From contig CAZNFC010000007.1 of NCBI GenBank assembly GCA_964572885.1, forward strand, positions 1-20,330: 20,330 nucleotides of DNA, written 5' to 3'. The notes beneath the pieces were generated by a model that was not told the origin of the DNA, made no database searches, and saw only the letters and a list, made by a program, of their open reading frames with translations. Origin of the DNA: UBA10107 sp964572885. Its GTDB lineage: Archaea > Nanobdellota > Nanobdellia > Woesearchaeales > UBA10107. Shown one piece after another: positions 13,947-20,330 of this stretch; position 1 is the first letter of the stretch, and the number at the start of each line of letters is the position of its first letter. A program made the translations under genes and the position numbers.

Positions 13947-15836
13947 TTAGATATCCAATTCTTCGACATCCATTGCGTGCTGTTCAATGAATAATCTTCT
14001 CGGCTCAACCTGGTCGCCCATAAGGATTGTGAATATCCTGTCTGCTTCAATTGCATCATCAATGTTTATTTTCTTTAGTGTCCTTGTCTCAGGATTCATT
14101 GTAGTCTCCCATAACTGGTCAGGATTCATCTCTCCAAGACCTTTGTATCTTTGTATTGTAACTCCTTCCTCTCCAATCTCAGAAATAATCTTTGCTCTTT
14201 CTTCATCATTGAATGCGTAATTCTCGAATTTTCCTTTTTTGATTTTATACAAAGGAGGCATTGCAAGATAAACATGCCCCTGTTCTATCAATTGCTTCAT
14301 GTATCTGAAGAAAAACGTCAGCAACAAAGTAGCGATGTGATTTCCGTCGACATCCGCATCAGTCATTATCACGATCTTATGATATCTTAATTTTGAGATA
14401 TTGAATTCATCTGCGATCCCTGCCCCTAAGGCAGCGATCATTGTTGCAACTTCATTGTTTGCCATTATTTTGTTCAATCTTGCCTTCTCAACATTCAGTA
14501 TCTTTCCTCTAAGAGGCAAAATAGCCTGGAAGTCCCTGCTTCTGCATGATTTAGCACTTCCACCGGCTGAATCTCCTTCAACAAGATAGACTTCGCATTT
14601 TGTAGGATCTTTTTCCGAGCAGTCTGCTAATTTTCCAGGCAAAGACCATGAATCCAATGCTCCTTTTCTTCTTGTAAGGTCTCTTGCTTTCTTTGCCGCT
14701 TCTCTCGCAACGGCAGCATTTATTGCTTTTTCAATTATTCTTTTTCCTATTGCAGGATTTTCCTCAAAATATGTTCCTAATGAAGTTGAAACTATTGTTT
14801 CGACAATTCCTTTGATGTTTGAATTTCCTAATTTTGATTTTGTCTGCCCTTCAAATTGAGGTTCAGGAACTTTTACAGAAATGACAGAGGTCAATCCCTC
14901 AAATACATCTTCAGTTGATATTTTAACGCCTTTTGCCAGATTGTTCTTCTCTGCATAAGAATTCAATGTCCTTGTCAATGCAGACTTGAAGCCGATGAGA
15001 TGTGTTCCTCCTTCGACTGTGTTGATGTTATTTGCGAATGTAAAGACTATATCATTATATGTATCGTTGTACTGCATCGCGATCTCAACGATTATTCCTT
15101 CCCTTTCTTTCTCAAAATAAAGGACGTCATGCAGTGCATTCTTATTTTTATTAAGATATTCGACAAATTCCTTTATTCCTCCCTGGTATTGGAAAATATT
15201 TTCTTTTCCTGAATTTTCATCAATGATTATTATCTTTATTCCCTTGTTCAAGAATGCCAATTCTCTTAATCTCTGGCTTAAAGTATCGAAATTGAATTCA
15301 TTCTTTTCCATTATTGAATAATCAGGGAAGAATGAGATTGTAGTTCCATGCTCGTCTGTCGTACCTGTGACTTTCACTTCGCTTATAGGCTCTCCTTTTT
15401 TATATTCCTGCTCGAATATCTTTCCGTTTCTTCTTACAGTCGCAATCAAATGATCAGATAAAGCATTTACTACAGAAACTCCGACTCCGTGCAATCCTCC
15501 TGAGACTTTGTAAGCGCTTTTTTCGAATTTACCGCCTGCATGGAGTTTTGTCAATGCGACAGTTAATGCGGACATTTTTAATTGCGCATGATAATCTGTT
15601 GGGATGCCTCTTCCGTCATCTATGACAGTTACATACCCATTTTTTCCGAGAATCACTGTTACATTTTTACAGTAACCAGCTAATGCTTCATCTACTGAAT
15701 TATCAACTATTTCATAAACTAAATGATGCAATCCATGTATGCCAGTTGAACCAATATACATCGACGGTCTTACACGTACTGCTTCCAATCCTTCCAATGC
15801 TTTTATTGATTCTGCATTATAACTATCGTCAGGCAT
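13947..15836 (-). CDS. gyrB: DNA gyrase subunit B
   Basis: 629 aa from the ATG at 15836. With GyrA it introduces negative supercoils using ATP. GHKL ATPase motifs: LEAVRVRPSMYIGSTG, EIVDNSVDEALAG, DDGRGIPTD and GGLHGVGVSVVNALS. TOPRIM motifs: EGDSAGGSAK, LPLRGKILNVEKA and MTDADVDGNHI (usual Ser is Asn). C-terminal tail: QRYKGLGEMNPDQLW. An upstream in-frame ATG at 15848 exists, but the Shine-Dalgarno GGTGA five bases before 15836 decides for the shorter form. The start overlaps the stop of the upstream homing endonuclease gene by 8 bp, so gyrB translation depends on that gene. gyrA is not in the window. Gyrase in archaea is of bacterial origin (established); complete and probably functional. 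Confidence 0.96.
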   Translation of the reverse strand: MPDDSYNAESIKALEGLEAVRVRPSMYIGSTGIHGLHHLVYEIVDNSVDEALAGYCKNVTVILGKNGYVTVIDDGRGIPTDYHAQLKMSALTVALTKLHAGGKFEKSAYKVSGGLHGVGVSVVNALSDHLIATVRRNGKIFEQEYKKGEPISEVKVTGTTDEHGTTISFFPDYSIMEKNEFNFDTLSQRLRELAFLNKGIKIIIIDENSGKENIFQYQGGIKEFVEYLNKNKNALHDVLYFEKEREGIIVEIAMQYNDTYNDIVFTFANNINTVEGGTHLIGFKSALTRTLNSYAEKNNLAKGVKISTEDVFEGLTSVISVKVPEPQFEGQTKSKLGNSNIKGIVETIVSTSLGTYFEENPAIGKRIIEKAINAAVAREAAKKARDLTRRKGALDSWSLPGKLADCSEKDPTKCEVYLVEGDSAGGSAKSCRSRDFQAILPLRGKILNVEKARLNKIMANNEVATMIAALGAGIADEFNISKLRYHKIVIMTDADVDGNHIATLLLTFFFRYMKQLIEQGHVYLAMPPLYKIKKGKFENYAFNDEERAKIISEIGEEGVTIQRYKGLGEMNPDQLWETTMNPETRTLKKINIDDAIEADRIFTILMGDQVEPRRLFIEQHAMDVEELDI

Positions 15837-16653
15837 TTGTCTCACCAATTTTATATTTCATGCATTTTGGGATGAACTCTTTAACAATTGATATTAATTT
15901 TCTTGTATCATCTTTAGTAAATCTTAGGTAATAATATTTTTTATCTCTAAATCCAATTGTCGGACTTATTTCCCATTTCTCTTCAAAATAAGTTTTCATT
16001 AAATTATGTTCTTTTAGAGTAAAAGAATTAGTACACAAAACAATTTGTTTTCCTTTCTTTCCATAACTACCATCATCGCAAAGCCAGACAGCCACTGCTT
16101 GCGGTGTTAATTGTGATAATATTTCTTCAGATACTTGCTTTCTTCCATTAACGTAGAATAAATTAAAGTAATAATTAAAAACAGGATGAACTAAAGTCTC
16201 AAAATAGATTTCCGGCAATCTGTTCTTTCTTTCATAGATATTGAATCTATTGTTTGTAAATTCTTCTAAAACTTCTTCCAACCAATATAGATAAAGCGAT
16301 TGCTTGTCAGAATGAGATGTCCTGAATTGACAATCCTTGCCTCTGTTTCTTATATTTGCATCCCCTAACAAAGTACCCAATATTATGTCATGTTGTTTCT
16401 CACTCAATAACAATCTTGGATTTTTTGAGACTAATTTATTCCATTCACTAATTGTTTTTACTAACTCACGAGTTTGAAGTCTTTTAACATCATACATTCT
16501 TGAGAATAATTCCAGTTCCCTCTTCAACCAGAAGGTTTTGAGCAAGTTTAGCTTGCTTTTGGTTAGACCAGGAACACTAACGAAAGTTCCTTTAGAACCT
16601 CTTTTAGAGCCTTCTAGAGCTACAATCTGCTCTGCGTTATAGTCATATGCCAT
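15829..16653 (-). CDS. LAGLIDADG homing endonuclease with GyrB-like leader
   Basis: 274 aa. Two LAGLIDADG motifs are visible: IILGTLLGDANI (Asp98) and AVAVWLCDDGSYG (Asp193/194), so it should act as a monomer, as in the intron-type LAGLIDADG_2 enzymes. The segments between (RTSHSDKQSLYLYWL and LVHPVFNYYFNLFYVNG) fit that family. Residues 5-15, YNAEQIVALEG, match GyrB residues 6-16, YNAESIKALEG, at 9 of 11 positions, and the likeness ends exactly where GyrB continues LEAVRVRP. The gene uses the apparent gyrB promoter and overlaps gyrB by 8 bp. No intein splice-junction residues are visible (C-terminus KIGETNA). Both catalytic Asp sites are intact, so it may be active. Inference: it inserted in gyrB and supplied a replacement 5' end. 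Confidence 0.9.
   Translation of the reverse strand: MAYDYNAEQIVALEGSKRGSKGTFVSVPGLTKSKLNLLKTFWLKRELELFSRMYDVKRLQTRELVKTISEWNKLVSKNPRLLLSEKQHDIILGTLLGDANIRNRGKDCQFRTSHSDKQSLYLYWLEEVLEEFTNNRFNIYERKNRLPEIYFETLVHPVFNYYFNLFYVNGRKQVSEEILSQLTPQAVAVWLCDDGSYGKKGKQIVLCTNSFTLKEHNLMKTYFEEKWEISPTIGFRDKKYYYLRFTKDDTRKLISIVKEFIPKCMKYKIGETNA
15842..15846 (-). promoter_or_regulatory. Shine-Dalgarno site GGTGA of gyrB
   Basis: GGTGA lies inside the last codons of the endonuclease gene, five nucleotides before the gyrB ATG at 15836. It supports coupled reinitiation and the choice of start. Confidence 0.6.
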
Positions 16654-16700
16654 AGTTGATTTCTACCCCTCAAATCTAATAGAAATTATGGCTGGATACT

Positions 16701-16708
16701 ATATAAAA
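16701..16708 (-). promoter_or_regulatory. TATA box of the endonuclease-gyrB unit
   Basis: Minus-strand TTTTATAT predicts transcription starting near 16678, giving a leader of about 25 nt that contains GAGGGG at 16664-16669, 10 nt before the ATG at 16653. This is a leadered gene, unlike most here. Confidence 0.6.
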
Positions 16709-16715
16709 CTTTGCT

Positions 16716-16745
16716 TTGTAGAATACCTCTACAGACCTTGTAGAA
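16716..16745. repeat. Three spaced GTAGA half-sites upstream of gyrB promoter
   Basis: TTGTAGAA occurs twice (16716-16723 and 16738-16745), with an inverted copy TCTAC at 16728-16732. Centres are about 10 and 12 bp apart. The array lies immediately upstream of the TATA/BRE region and could be an operator. Confidence 0.4.
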
Positions 16746-16767
16746 CCATTATAATGGCTTTCCAGCC
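16746..16767. repeat. Adjacent palindromes between membrane gene and gyrB unit
   Basis: CCATTATAATGG (16746-16757) is a perfect 12-bp palindrome. It overlaps by two bases GGCTTTCCAGCC (16756-16767), a hairpin with 4-bp stem that on the minus strand has a GGAA (GNRA) loop. The second could mark the 3' end of the membrane-protein transcript; no strong T-tract follows. Confidence 0.4.
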
Positions 16768-16778
16768 TGTATGAATTT

Positions 16779-17558
16779 TCAATTTCCTGTTGTAAAAGTG
16801 TAGTTTCTATAAAACTTTAAAGAAATCCATAAAACAAAGAAAATGGCAGCGACCCACATGCTGAAAACAAATGCATGATCCATTCCAGGGGCAAGCCAGG
16901 CAAGCATGATTTCTTTGATTAGATTTGCGCTAAACGCATCTCCACCTAAGTTCTGCATTGCAACTGAAAGGGTCTTATCTATGAAATTAGGCATGAATTT
17001 GTATGTGATTGCAGACAGCAAAGCAAGCCAGGAAGCATTCCCGAAGAATGTCTGCACCCCGAATAATGAATCATTTGCAAGATAATACAGTATTACACTT
17101 AATACTCCTGCTGCGACTGCTACCCATAGATTGAAATAAATCTCGTATCCTAAAAGTTTTTCTTTTGAAAGATCTATTGCCTGAGATATTCCCTGGACGA
17201 ACTGCTTTTTTGAATCTGCTCTTATGACATCATCGAAAGTAAGTTTTCCTGATATGAAATCTGGATTACAGAAAGTCGAATTCTTAATTTCGCTTGTTTT
17301 GCATTGAGCTCCTAAAACAAGCTGCCTCTGCTCATCTGTCAAAGATTTTATCTGGTCAACCTGCTGTTTTTTCTGAACATCTAATGATGAATAAAATATT
17401 TTAAGATTTTGGTCCGCGAATACATCGCTTTTCTGGTTTATCAGGTCAGTCAGATCCTTTGAGCCTGAATCTACATCCTGGAGGAATACATTCGTCGTTA
17501 TCCCTGAAATAAAAAATGCTACAAATATGAATGCCAATGCAGAATAAATCCACTTCAT
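16779..17558 (-). CDS. Integral membrane protein of unknown function
   Basis: 259 aa from the ATG at 17558 (MKWIYSALAF). A longer frame opens at 17606, but the TATA box at 17581-17589 would lie inside it. Four membrane segments are visible: residues 4-24, about 137-160 (LWVAVAAGVLSVILYYLA), about 175-193 and about 228-248 (VFSMWVAAIFFVLWISL). Between the first two is a polar domain of about 110 residues, probably external, with cysteines in GAQCKTSEIKNSTFCNP that could form a disulfide. No family recognised. Monocistronic by promoter; transcribed in the same direction as the gyrB unit. Confidence 0.75.
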   Translation of the reverse strand: MKWIYSALAFIFVAFFISGITTNVFLQDVDSGSKDLTDLINQKSDVFADQNLKIFYSSLDVQKKQQVDQIKSLTDEQRQLVLGAQCKTSEIKNSTFCNPDFISGKLTFDDVIRADSKKQFVQGISQAIDLSKEKLLGYEIYFNLWVAVAAGVLSVILYYLANDSLFGVQTFFGNASWLALLSAITYKFMPNFIDKTLSVAMQNLGGDAFSANLIKEIMLAWLAPGMDHAFVFSMWVAAIFFVLWISLKFYRNYTFTTGN

Positions 17559-17580
17559 AGAGGAGAAAATCGTTGCAATG

Positions 17581-17589
17581 TATTTAAAT
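17581..17589 (-). promoter_or_regulatory. TATA box deciding the start at 17558
   Basis: Minus-strand ATTTAAATA is centred 27 bp before ATG 17558, which predicts a leaderless mRNA and rejects the upstream start at 17606. Confidence 0.6.
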
Positions 17590-17611
17590 GTTATTGTAAA
17601 ATACACAAATC

Positions 17612-17619
17612 TATATAAA
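17612..17619 (+). promoter_or_regulatory. TATA box of the DUF2203 gene
   Basis: TATATAAA is centred about 27 bp before ATG 17642. It is divergent from the membrane-protein promoter within an 83-bp spacer. Predicted leaderless. Confidence 0.7.
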
Positions 17620-17641
17620 TAACATTTGACTAATATTAAAT

Positions 17642-18043
17642 ATGAGGAAGTATTATTCTATCCCTGAAGCAGAGGACATGATTCCTCTGTTGAAGCCGAG
17701 AATCATCAATCTGATAAAACTCAGCAGAGCGATAGAATTTCTTGAGACTGTCGATGTCCAGTTCGAAGATGAATATGAGACGATAAAACACGACGTCAAT
17801 CTGAATAAAAGATTTCATGCGTATTCATTAAGATTCTGCAAAGAAGTTGAAAATTTATTGAAAGCAGGGATCATATTAAAAGACGTCGATGAAGGAATCG
17901 TCAATTTCTTCTCATTGCATGAAGGAAAAGAGATATTCCTGAACTGGAAGCTTGGAGAATACAAGATAGATTCCTGGCACGAGACAAATTCCGATTACGA
18001 ATTCAGGAAACCTATAAGTGAATTGAAGAAAAGAAGGGTTTAA
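17642..18043 (+). CDS. DUF2203 family protein
   Basis: 133 aa. It follows the DUF2203 pattern: YYSIPEAEDMIPLLKPRI at the N-terminus, a long helical region, LLKAGIILKDVDEGIVNFFS (equivalent to the 'GvxvkdxdxGLvdF' box), then IFLNWKLGEYKIDSWHET, matching the conserved 'vyLcWklGE..I.yWHe', and a final FRKPI. The family is widespread in archaea and some bacteria; its function is not established to my knowledge. The start fits leaderless TATA spacing. The stop codon abuts that of the next, convergent gene with no base between. Confidence 0.85.
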   Translation: MRKYYSIPEAEDMIPLLKPRIINLIKLSRAIEFLETVDVQFEDEYETIKHDVNLNKRFHAYSLRFCKEVENLLKAGIILKDVDEGIVNFFSLHEGKEIFLNWKLGEYKIDSWHETNSDYEFRKPISELKKRRV

Positions 18044-18463
18044 TTATCTTGAAATGCCTGCAGGAATCTTATTCAATATATTCGAGAAGACTGAGTTTAA
18101 AATAACCATTGATGTTCCTATTCTTTCATCTGCTTTGAATAATGCTTCGACATCAGATTCAGGAACGTCTATCTCCACTATATCAGATAATTCAACTGTG
18201 CCTATTGGTTGGTCGTCATGGCTTACTTCAGTTGATTGAATCGGCCCATTTCTCAGTGCGTACTCCAAGCATGATCCTTCGGCTAGATGATAACCGCCAG
18301 CAGGATTATGCTTCATTGACAAATAATTTTCTGTCATTCCCGCTACTTTCGCCAATCCGAATCTTTTACTAGGAAAATAAACACAGGTTGCTGGACGCAT
18401 ACATAACTCGGGATTGTCTCGAGAAAAGTGAGGTGCACTTCTTGTATAGTAATAAGCTTTCAT
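18044..18463 (-). CDS. Hypothetical protein, 139 aa
   Basis: Soluble protein starting MKAYYYTRSAPHFSRDNPEL; two cysteines near the N-terminus (ELCMRPATCVYFPS) and a third in AEGSCLEYAL could form a metal site or disulfide, but the spacing matches no motif I know. The second half has acidic strands (GTVELSDIVEIDVPESDVEALF) and a helical end. Start supported by a TATA element 25 bp upstream. Function unknown. Confidence 0.65.
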   Translation of the reverse strand: MKAYYYTRSAPHFSRDNPELCMRPATCVYFPSKRFGLAKVAGMTENYLSMKHNPAGGYHLAEGSCLEYALRNGPIQSTEVSHDDQPIGTVELSDIVEIDVPESDVEALFKADERIGTSMVILNSVFSNILNKIPAGISR

Positions 18464-18483
18464 CTGGTTCTTTTCAATATATC

Positions 18484-18492
18484 TTATAAATA
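18484..18492 (-). promoter_or_regulatory. TATA box for the gene at 18463
   Basis: Minus-strand TATTTATAA is centred about 25 bp before the ATG; predicted leaderless. It is divergent from the rnp2 promoter. Confidence 0.6.
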
Positions 18493-18506
18493 AACCTACC
18501 GTAACC

Positions 18507-18514
18507 TTTATAAA
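18507..18514 (+). promoter_or_regulatory. TATA box of the rnp2-psmA-sbds operon
   Basis: TTTATAAA, preceded by GTAACC, predicts transcription starting near 18537. This leaves about 50 nt of untranslated leader before the ATG at 18588. Confidence 0.65.
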
Positions 18515-18551
18515 TACCCATCAAATATTAATTACATAGAGAGATAAAGAA

Positions 18552-18582
18552 GAGAAAAGGCTTTTCTCGAACAATAAGCCTT
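18552..18582 (+). promoter_or_regulatory. Leader RNA with two mutually exclusive hairpins
   Basis: Hairpin 1: GAGAAAA (18552-18558) pairs with TTTTCTC (18562-18568) around a 3-nt loop. Hairpin 2: AAGGCTT (18557-18563) pairs with AAGCCTT (18576-18582) around a 12-nt loop. They share 18557-18563, so only one can form. No Shine-Dalgarno sequence is seen before ATG 18588. Confidence 0.4.
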
Positions 18583-18587
18583 AGAAT

Positions 18588-18953
18588 ATGAAGCTAAAAC
18601 CAATATTACCAAGTTTGAAGGAAAGGAAACGTTACTTGAGCTTTGAAATCATATCAGATGATAACTTTGAAGCAAATGACGTAGAAAAAGCAGTTAATGA
18701 AAGTTCTATCAACTTTATAGGAACATTAGGAACAGGAAAAGCCGGAATGATGTTCCTGGCAGATAAATATTCAAATAATTCAGGAATCGTAAAGACAGGA
18801 CATAAATATGTCGATAAGATAAGAACAGCTTTAGCGTTGATAAAAACAATTGACAATAAAGATGTCATAATCAGGACAAGAGTTGTTTCAGGAACTTTGA
18901 AAAAAGCAATATCAAAATTTTCAGCAATCAAAAAAAGTGAGGTAAAAGCATAA
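18588..18953 (+). CDS. rnp2: RNase P protein component 2 (Pop5)
   Basis: 121 aa, the usual size for archaeal Rnp2/Pop5, a protein partner of the RNase P RNA in tRNA 5' maturation. LPSLKERKRYLSFEIIS at the N-terminus, the INFIGTLGTGKAGM loop, SGIVKTGHKYVDKIRTALALI and VVSGTLKKAI are family features. It heads the rnp2-psmA-sbds operon, matching the conserved archaeal proteasome/exosome superoperon in which RNase P proteins precede psmA. It is preceded by a structured leader of about 50 nt. Confidence 0.9.
   Translation: MKLKPILPSLKERKRYLSFEIISDDNFEANDVEKAVNESSINFIGTLGTGKAGMMFLADKYSNNSGIVKTGHKYVDKIRTALALIKTIDNKDVIIRTRVVSGTLKKAISKFSAIKKSEVKA
18937..18943 (+). promoter_or_regulatory. Shine-Dalgarno site GTGAGGT of psmA
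   Basis: GTGAGGT lies 11 nt before ATG 18955, inside the last codons of rnp2. It is one of the clearest ribosome-binding sites in the window and supports this psmA start. Confidence 0.5.
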
Positions 18954-18954
18954 A

Positions 18955-19701
18955 ATGGTAAAAGAAGAAATGCAGCCACAGCAGCATCAGATGATGGGTT
19001 ACGACAGAGCAATAACAATGTTCTCTCCTGACGGAAGATTATTGCAGGTTGAATATGCAAAGAAGACAGTAAAACAAGGTTCAAGCGCGATAGGAATAAG
19101 ATGCAAGGACGGAGTTTTATTTGTAGCTGACAAAAGAATAGTGGACGATCTGATAGTAATAGACTCAATAGAAAAAACATTCATGATTGACAATCACATC
19201 GCAGCAACAGCTGCAGGAATATTGTCAGATGCAAGAGTCCTTGTCGAAAGAGCCCAGTTGACTGCTCAGCAGCACAAGATAACATATGACAATCCGATTG
19301 ACGTATTAAGTGTGGTAAAAGATGTTTGCGATCTTAAGCAAGTCACGACACAATCAGGCGGATATAGGCCATTCGGAGTATCTTTGATAATAGGTGGAGT
19401 TGATGACACAGGAATAAGATTGTTTGAGACAGATCCTACAGGAATATTTTTCGAATACAAGGCAACAGTGATAGGAGAGGGAGAAGTAGTCATAGATGAG
19501 ATACTCCACAATGAATACAAGGATTCAATGACGATAAAAGACGGATTAAAGCTTGCAATAAAAGCGCTTTACAAAGCTCTTGACGATCTTGATGCAAAGA
19601 GGCTTGACGCTTCATACATTGACGCAAAGACAAGAGCATTCGTGAAAATACCGATGAAAGACGTTGAAGAGATGGTCTCTTCAGTAAAAGGAAAGAAATA
19701 A
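18955..19701 (+). CDS. psmA: Proteasome subunit alpha
   Basis: 248 aa. The alpha-subunit signature GYDRAITMFSPDGRLLQVEYA spans residues 15-35 and forms the gate and first helix of the 20S outer rings. It is followed by the Ntn-hydrolase body (GSSAIGIRCKDGVLFVADKR) and the alpha-type stretch GGYRPFGVSLIIGGVD. Alpha subunits lack the catalytic N-terminal Thr; they form the ring that docks PAN/Cdc48 ATPases. The C-terminus ends in a Lys-rich VKGKK. It starts 1 bp after rnp2 and its stop is immediately followed by the sbds ATG. Confidence 0.97.
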   Translation: MVKEEMQPQQHQMMGYDRAITMFSPDGRLLQVEYAKKTVKQGSSAIGIRCKDGVLFVADKRIVDDLIVIDSIEKTFMIDNHIAATAAGILSDARVLVERAQLTAQQHKITYDNPIDVLSVVKDVCDLKQVTTQSGGYRPFGVSLIIGGVDDTGIRLFETDPTGIFFEYKATVIGEGEVVIDEILHNEYKDSMTIKDGLKLAIKALYKALDDLDAKRLDASYIDAKTRAFVKIPMKDVEEMVSSVKGKK

Positions 19702-20330
19702 ATGGTCACAGTAGATAAGGCGACTTTCGCAAAATTAAATAAAAAAGAAAAGGAATTCGAAATTCTTGTAGATGCTGAGCTTGCGATGAAGGCAAGAGAA
19801 AATCTAAAGAAAGGAAAAGATGCTGATCTGAATGATGTCCTTGCCGTTGAAGGGATATTCTCAGATTCAAAGAAAGGATTGAGAGCAGCAAAGAAAGATT
19901 TACTTGCAGCATTCGATACAGATGATGTGATAGAAGTCGCAAAAATAATACTTAAAGAAGGAAAGATAAATGCAACAGTTGAATTGATGCATAAGGAACA
20001 TCAGGAGAAATTAGACAGGATAACAGCATTGATATCAACAAATGCTATTGATGCTCAGACAAAACATCCTATTCCAAGAAAGACTATTGAAGAGGCTCTG
20101 AAGAAAGCGATGTTCAGAGTTACAGATAAAAAAGTAGAAGATCAATTGCAGGACGCGATAAAAGCAGTGAAGAAAATAATTCCTTTGACGTTCGAGAGCA
20201 GAAAATTGGAGATTAAAAATATTCCTGCAAATCTTGTAACTCCGTGTCTTAATTTATGCAAAAACCTAAGCACGATAGAAAGAGAGAACTGGAACAATGA
20301 CAGGAGCCTGTCAATGACAGTATCAGTCCC
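19702..20330 (+). CDS. sbds: SBDS ribosome maturation protein, 3'-truncated by window
   Basis: The frame is open to the window edge (about 209 codons). It matches SBDS/Sdo1, which with EF-2-like GTPases releases anti-association factor aIF6 from the large ribosomal subunit. Visible: KEFEILVDAELAMKARE and DVLAVEGIFSDSKKGLRA in domain I, AFDTDDVIEVAKIILKEG, LISTNAIDAQTKHPIPRKTIEEAL in domain II, and IKAVKKIIPLTFE entering domain III. About 25-30 residues should remain outside. Its ATG follows the psmA stop with no gap. In the conserved superoperon rrp4 and rrp41 would follow (expected, not seen). Confidence 0.95.
   Translation, partial: MVTVDKATFAKLNKKEKEFEILVDAELAMKARENLKKGKDADLNDVLAVEGIFSDSKKGLRAAKKDLLAAFDTDDVIEVAKIILKEGKINATVELMHKEHQEKLDRITALISTNAIDAQTKHPIPRKTIEEALKKAMFRVTDKKVEDQLQDAIKAVKKIIPLTFESRKLEIKNIPANLVTPCLNLCKNLSTIERENWNNDRSLSMTVSV

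Noticed and set aside
15829..16653. Intein or self-splicing intron inside gyrB
   Set aside because: The downstream gyrB frame is complete from its own ATG, there is no N-terminal Cys/Ser splice block with its motifs, the ORF ends KIGETNA then a stop rather than HN-Cys/Ser, and no upstream exon is needed.
18632..19180. 182-aa minus-strand frame across rnp2 and psmA
   Set aside because: Hydrophobic-looking antisense translation of two well-supported conserved genes; no promoter and no recognisable motif.
1..20330. tRNA, rRNA, CRISPR arrays, insertion sequences
   Set aside because: No cloverleaf-like spacer, repeat-spacer pattern, transposase or terminal inverted repeats could be seen in the intergenic regions, all of which are under about 130 bp.

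Overview
This is an AT-rich, gene-dense archaeal window. Archaeal origin is shown by ribosomal protein eS1, a free-standing Bud32 kinase, type II methionine aminopeptidase, RNase P subunit Rnp2/Pop5, proteasome alpha subunit and SBDS protein, and by TATA boxes about 26 bp upstream of most first genes. Mixed in are bacterial-type genes: leuBCD, gyrB and a lysozyme-like protein with a Tat signal. Short proteins, tiny intergenic gaps and many small unknown ORFs suggest a reduced genome of the DPANN type (Pacearchaeota/Woesearchaeota-like). The lineage is an inference. I saw no tRNA, rRNA, CRISPR array or insertion sequence, and no gene-free stretch reaches 300 bp.

Layout: (1) 1-349, end of an S26 signal-peptidase-like gene, converging on a leuB-leuC-leuD operon (minus strand, 343-3609). 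(2) 3712-6076, an unknown gene, map, and three small unknown genes. (3) 6073-7551, histidyl-tRNA synthetase carrying an extra N-terminal ribbon-helix-helix (RHH) DNA-binding domain, with a repeated operator-like sequence across its start. (4) 7696-11165, a small unknown gene, then an overlapping four-gene cassette: helical protein, putative lipoprotein, RHH regulator, and a 711-aa protein with a divergent class III nucleotidyl-cyclase-like domain. (5) 11169-12529, rps3ae-bud32 (minus). (6) 12575-13914, a Tat-exported lytic-transglycosylase-like protein and an unknown protein. (7) 13947-16653, gyrB preceded by a LAGLIDADG homing-endonuclease gene whose first 15 residues imitate the GyrB N-terminus. 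(8) 16779-18463, a membrane protein, a DUF2203 protein and an unknown. (9) 18588-20330, rnp2-psmA-sbds, the start of the conserved archaeal proteasome/exosome superoperon; sbds runs off the window.

Expression: nearly every first gene has its start codon where transcription should begin, so leaderless mRNAs appear to be the rule. The exceptions (7696, the gyrB/endonuclease unit, rnp2) carry real 5' leaders. Genes inside operons are separated by 0-5 bp or overlap. Five convergent gene pairs meet with between 7 bp of overlap and 3 bp of gap.

Strongest leads: the endonuclease/gyrB arrangement, the RHH-HisRS fusion with its matching repeat array, and the cyclase-like cassette.
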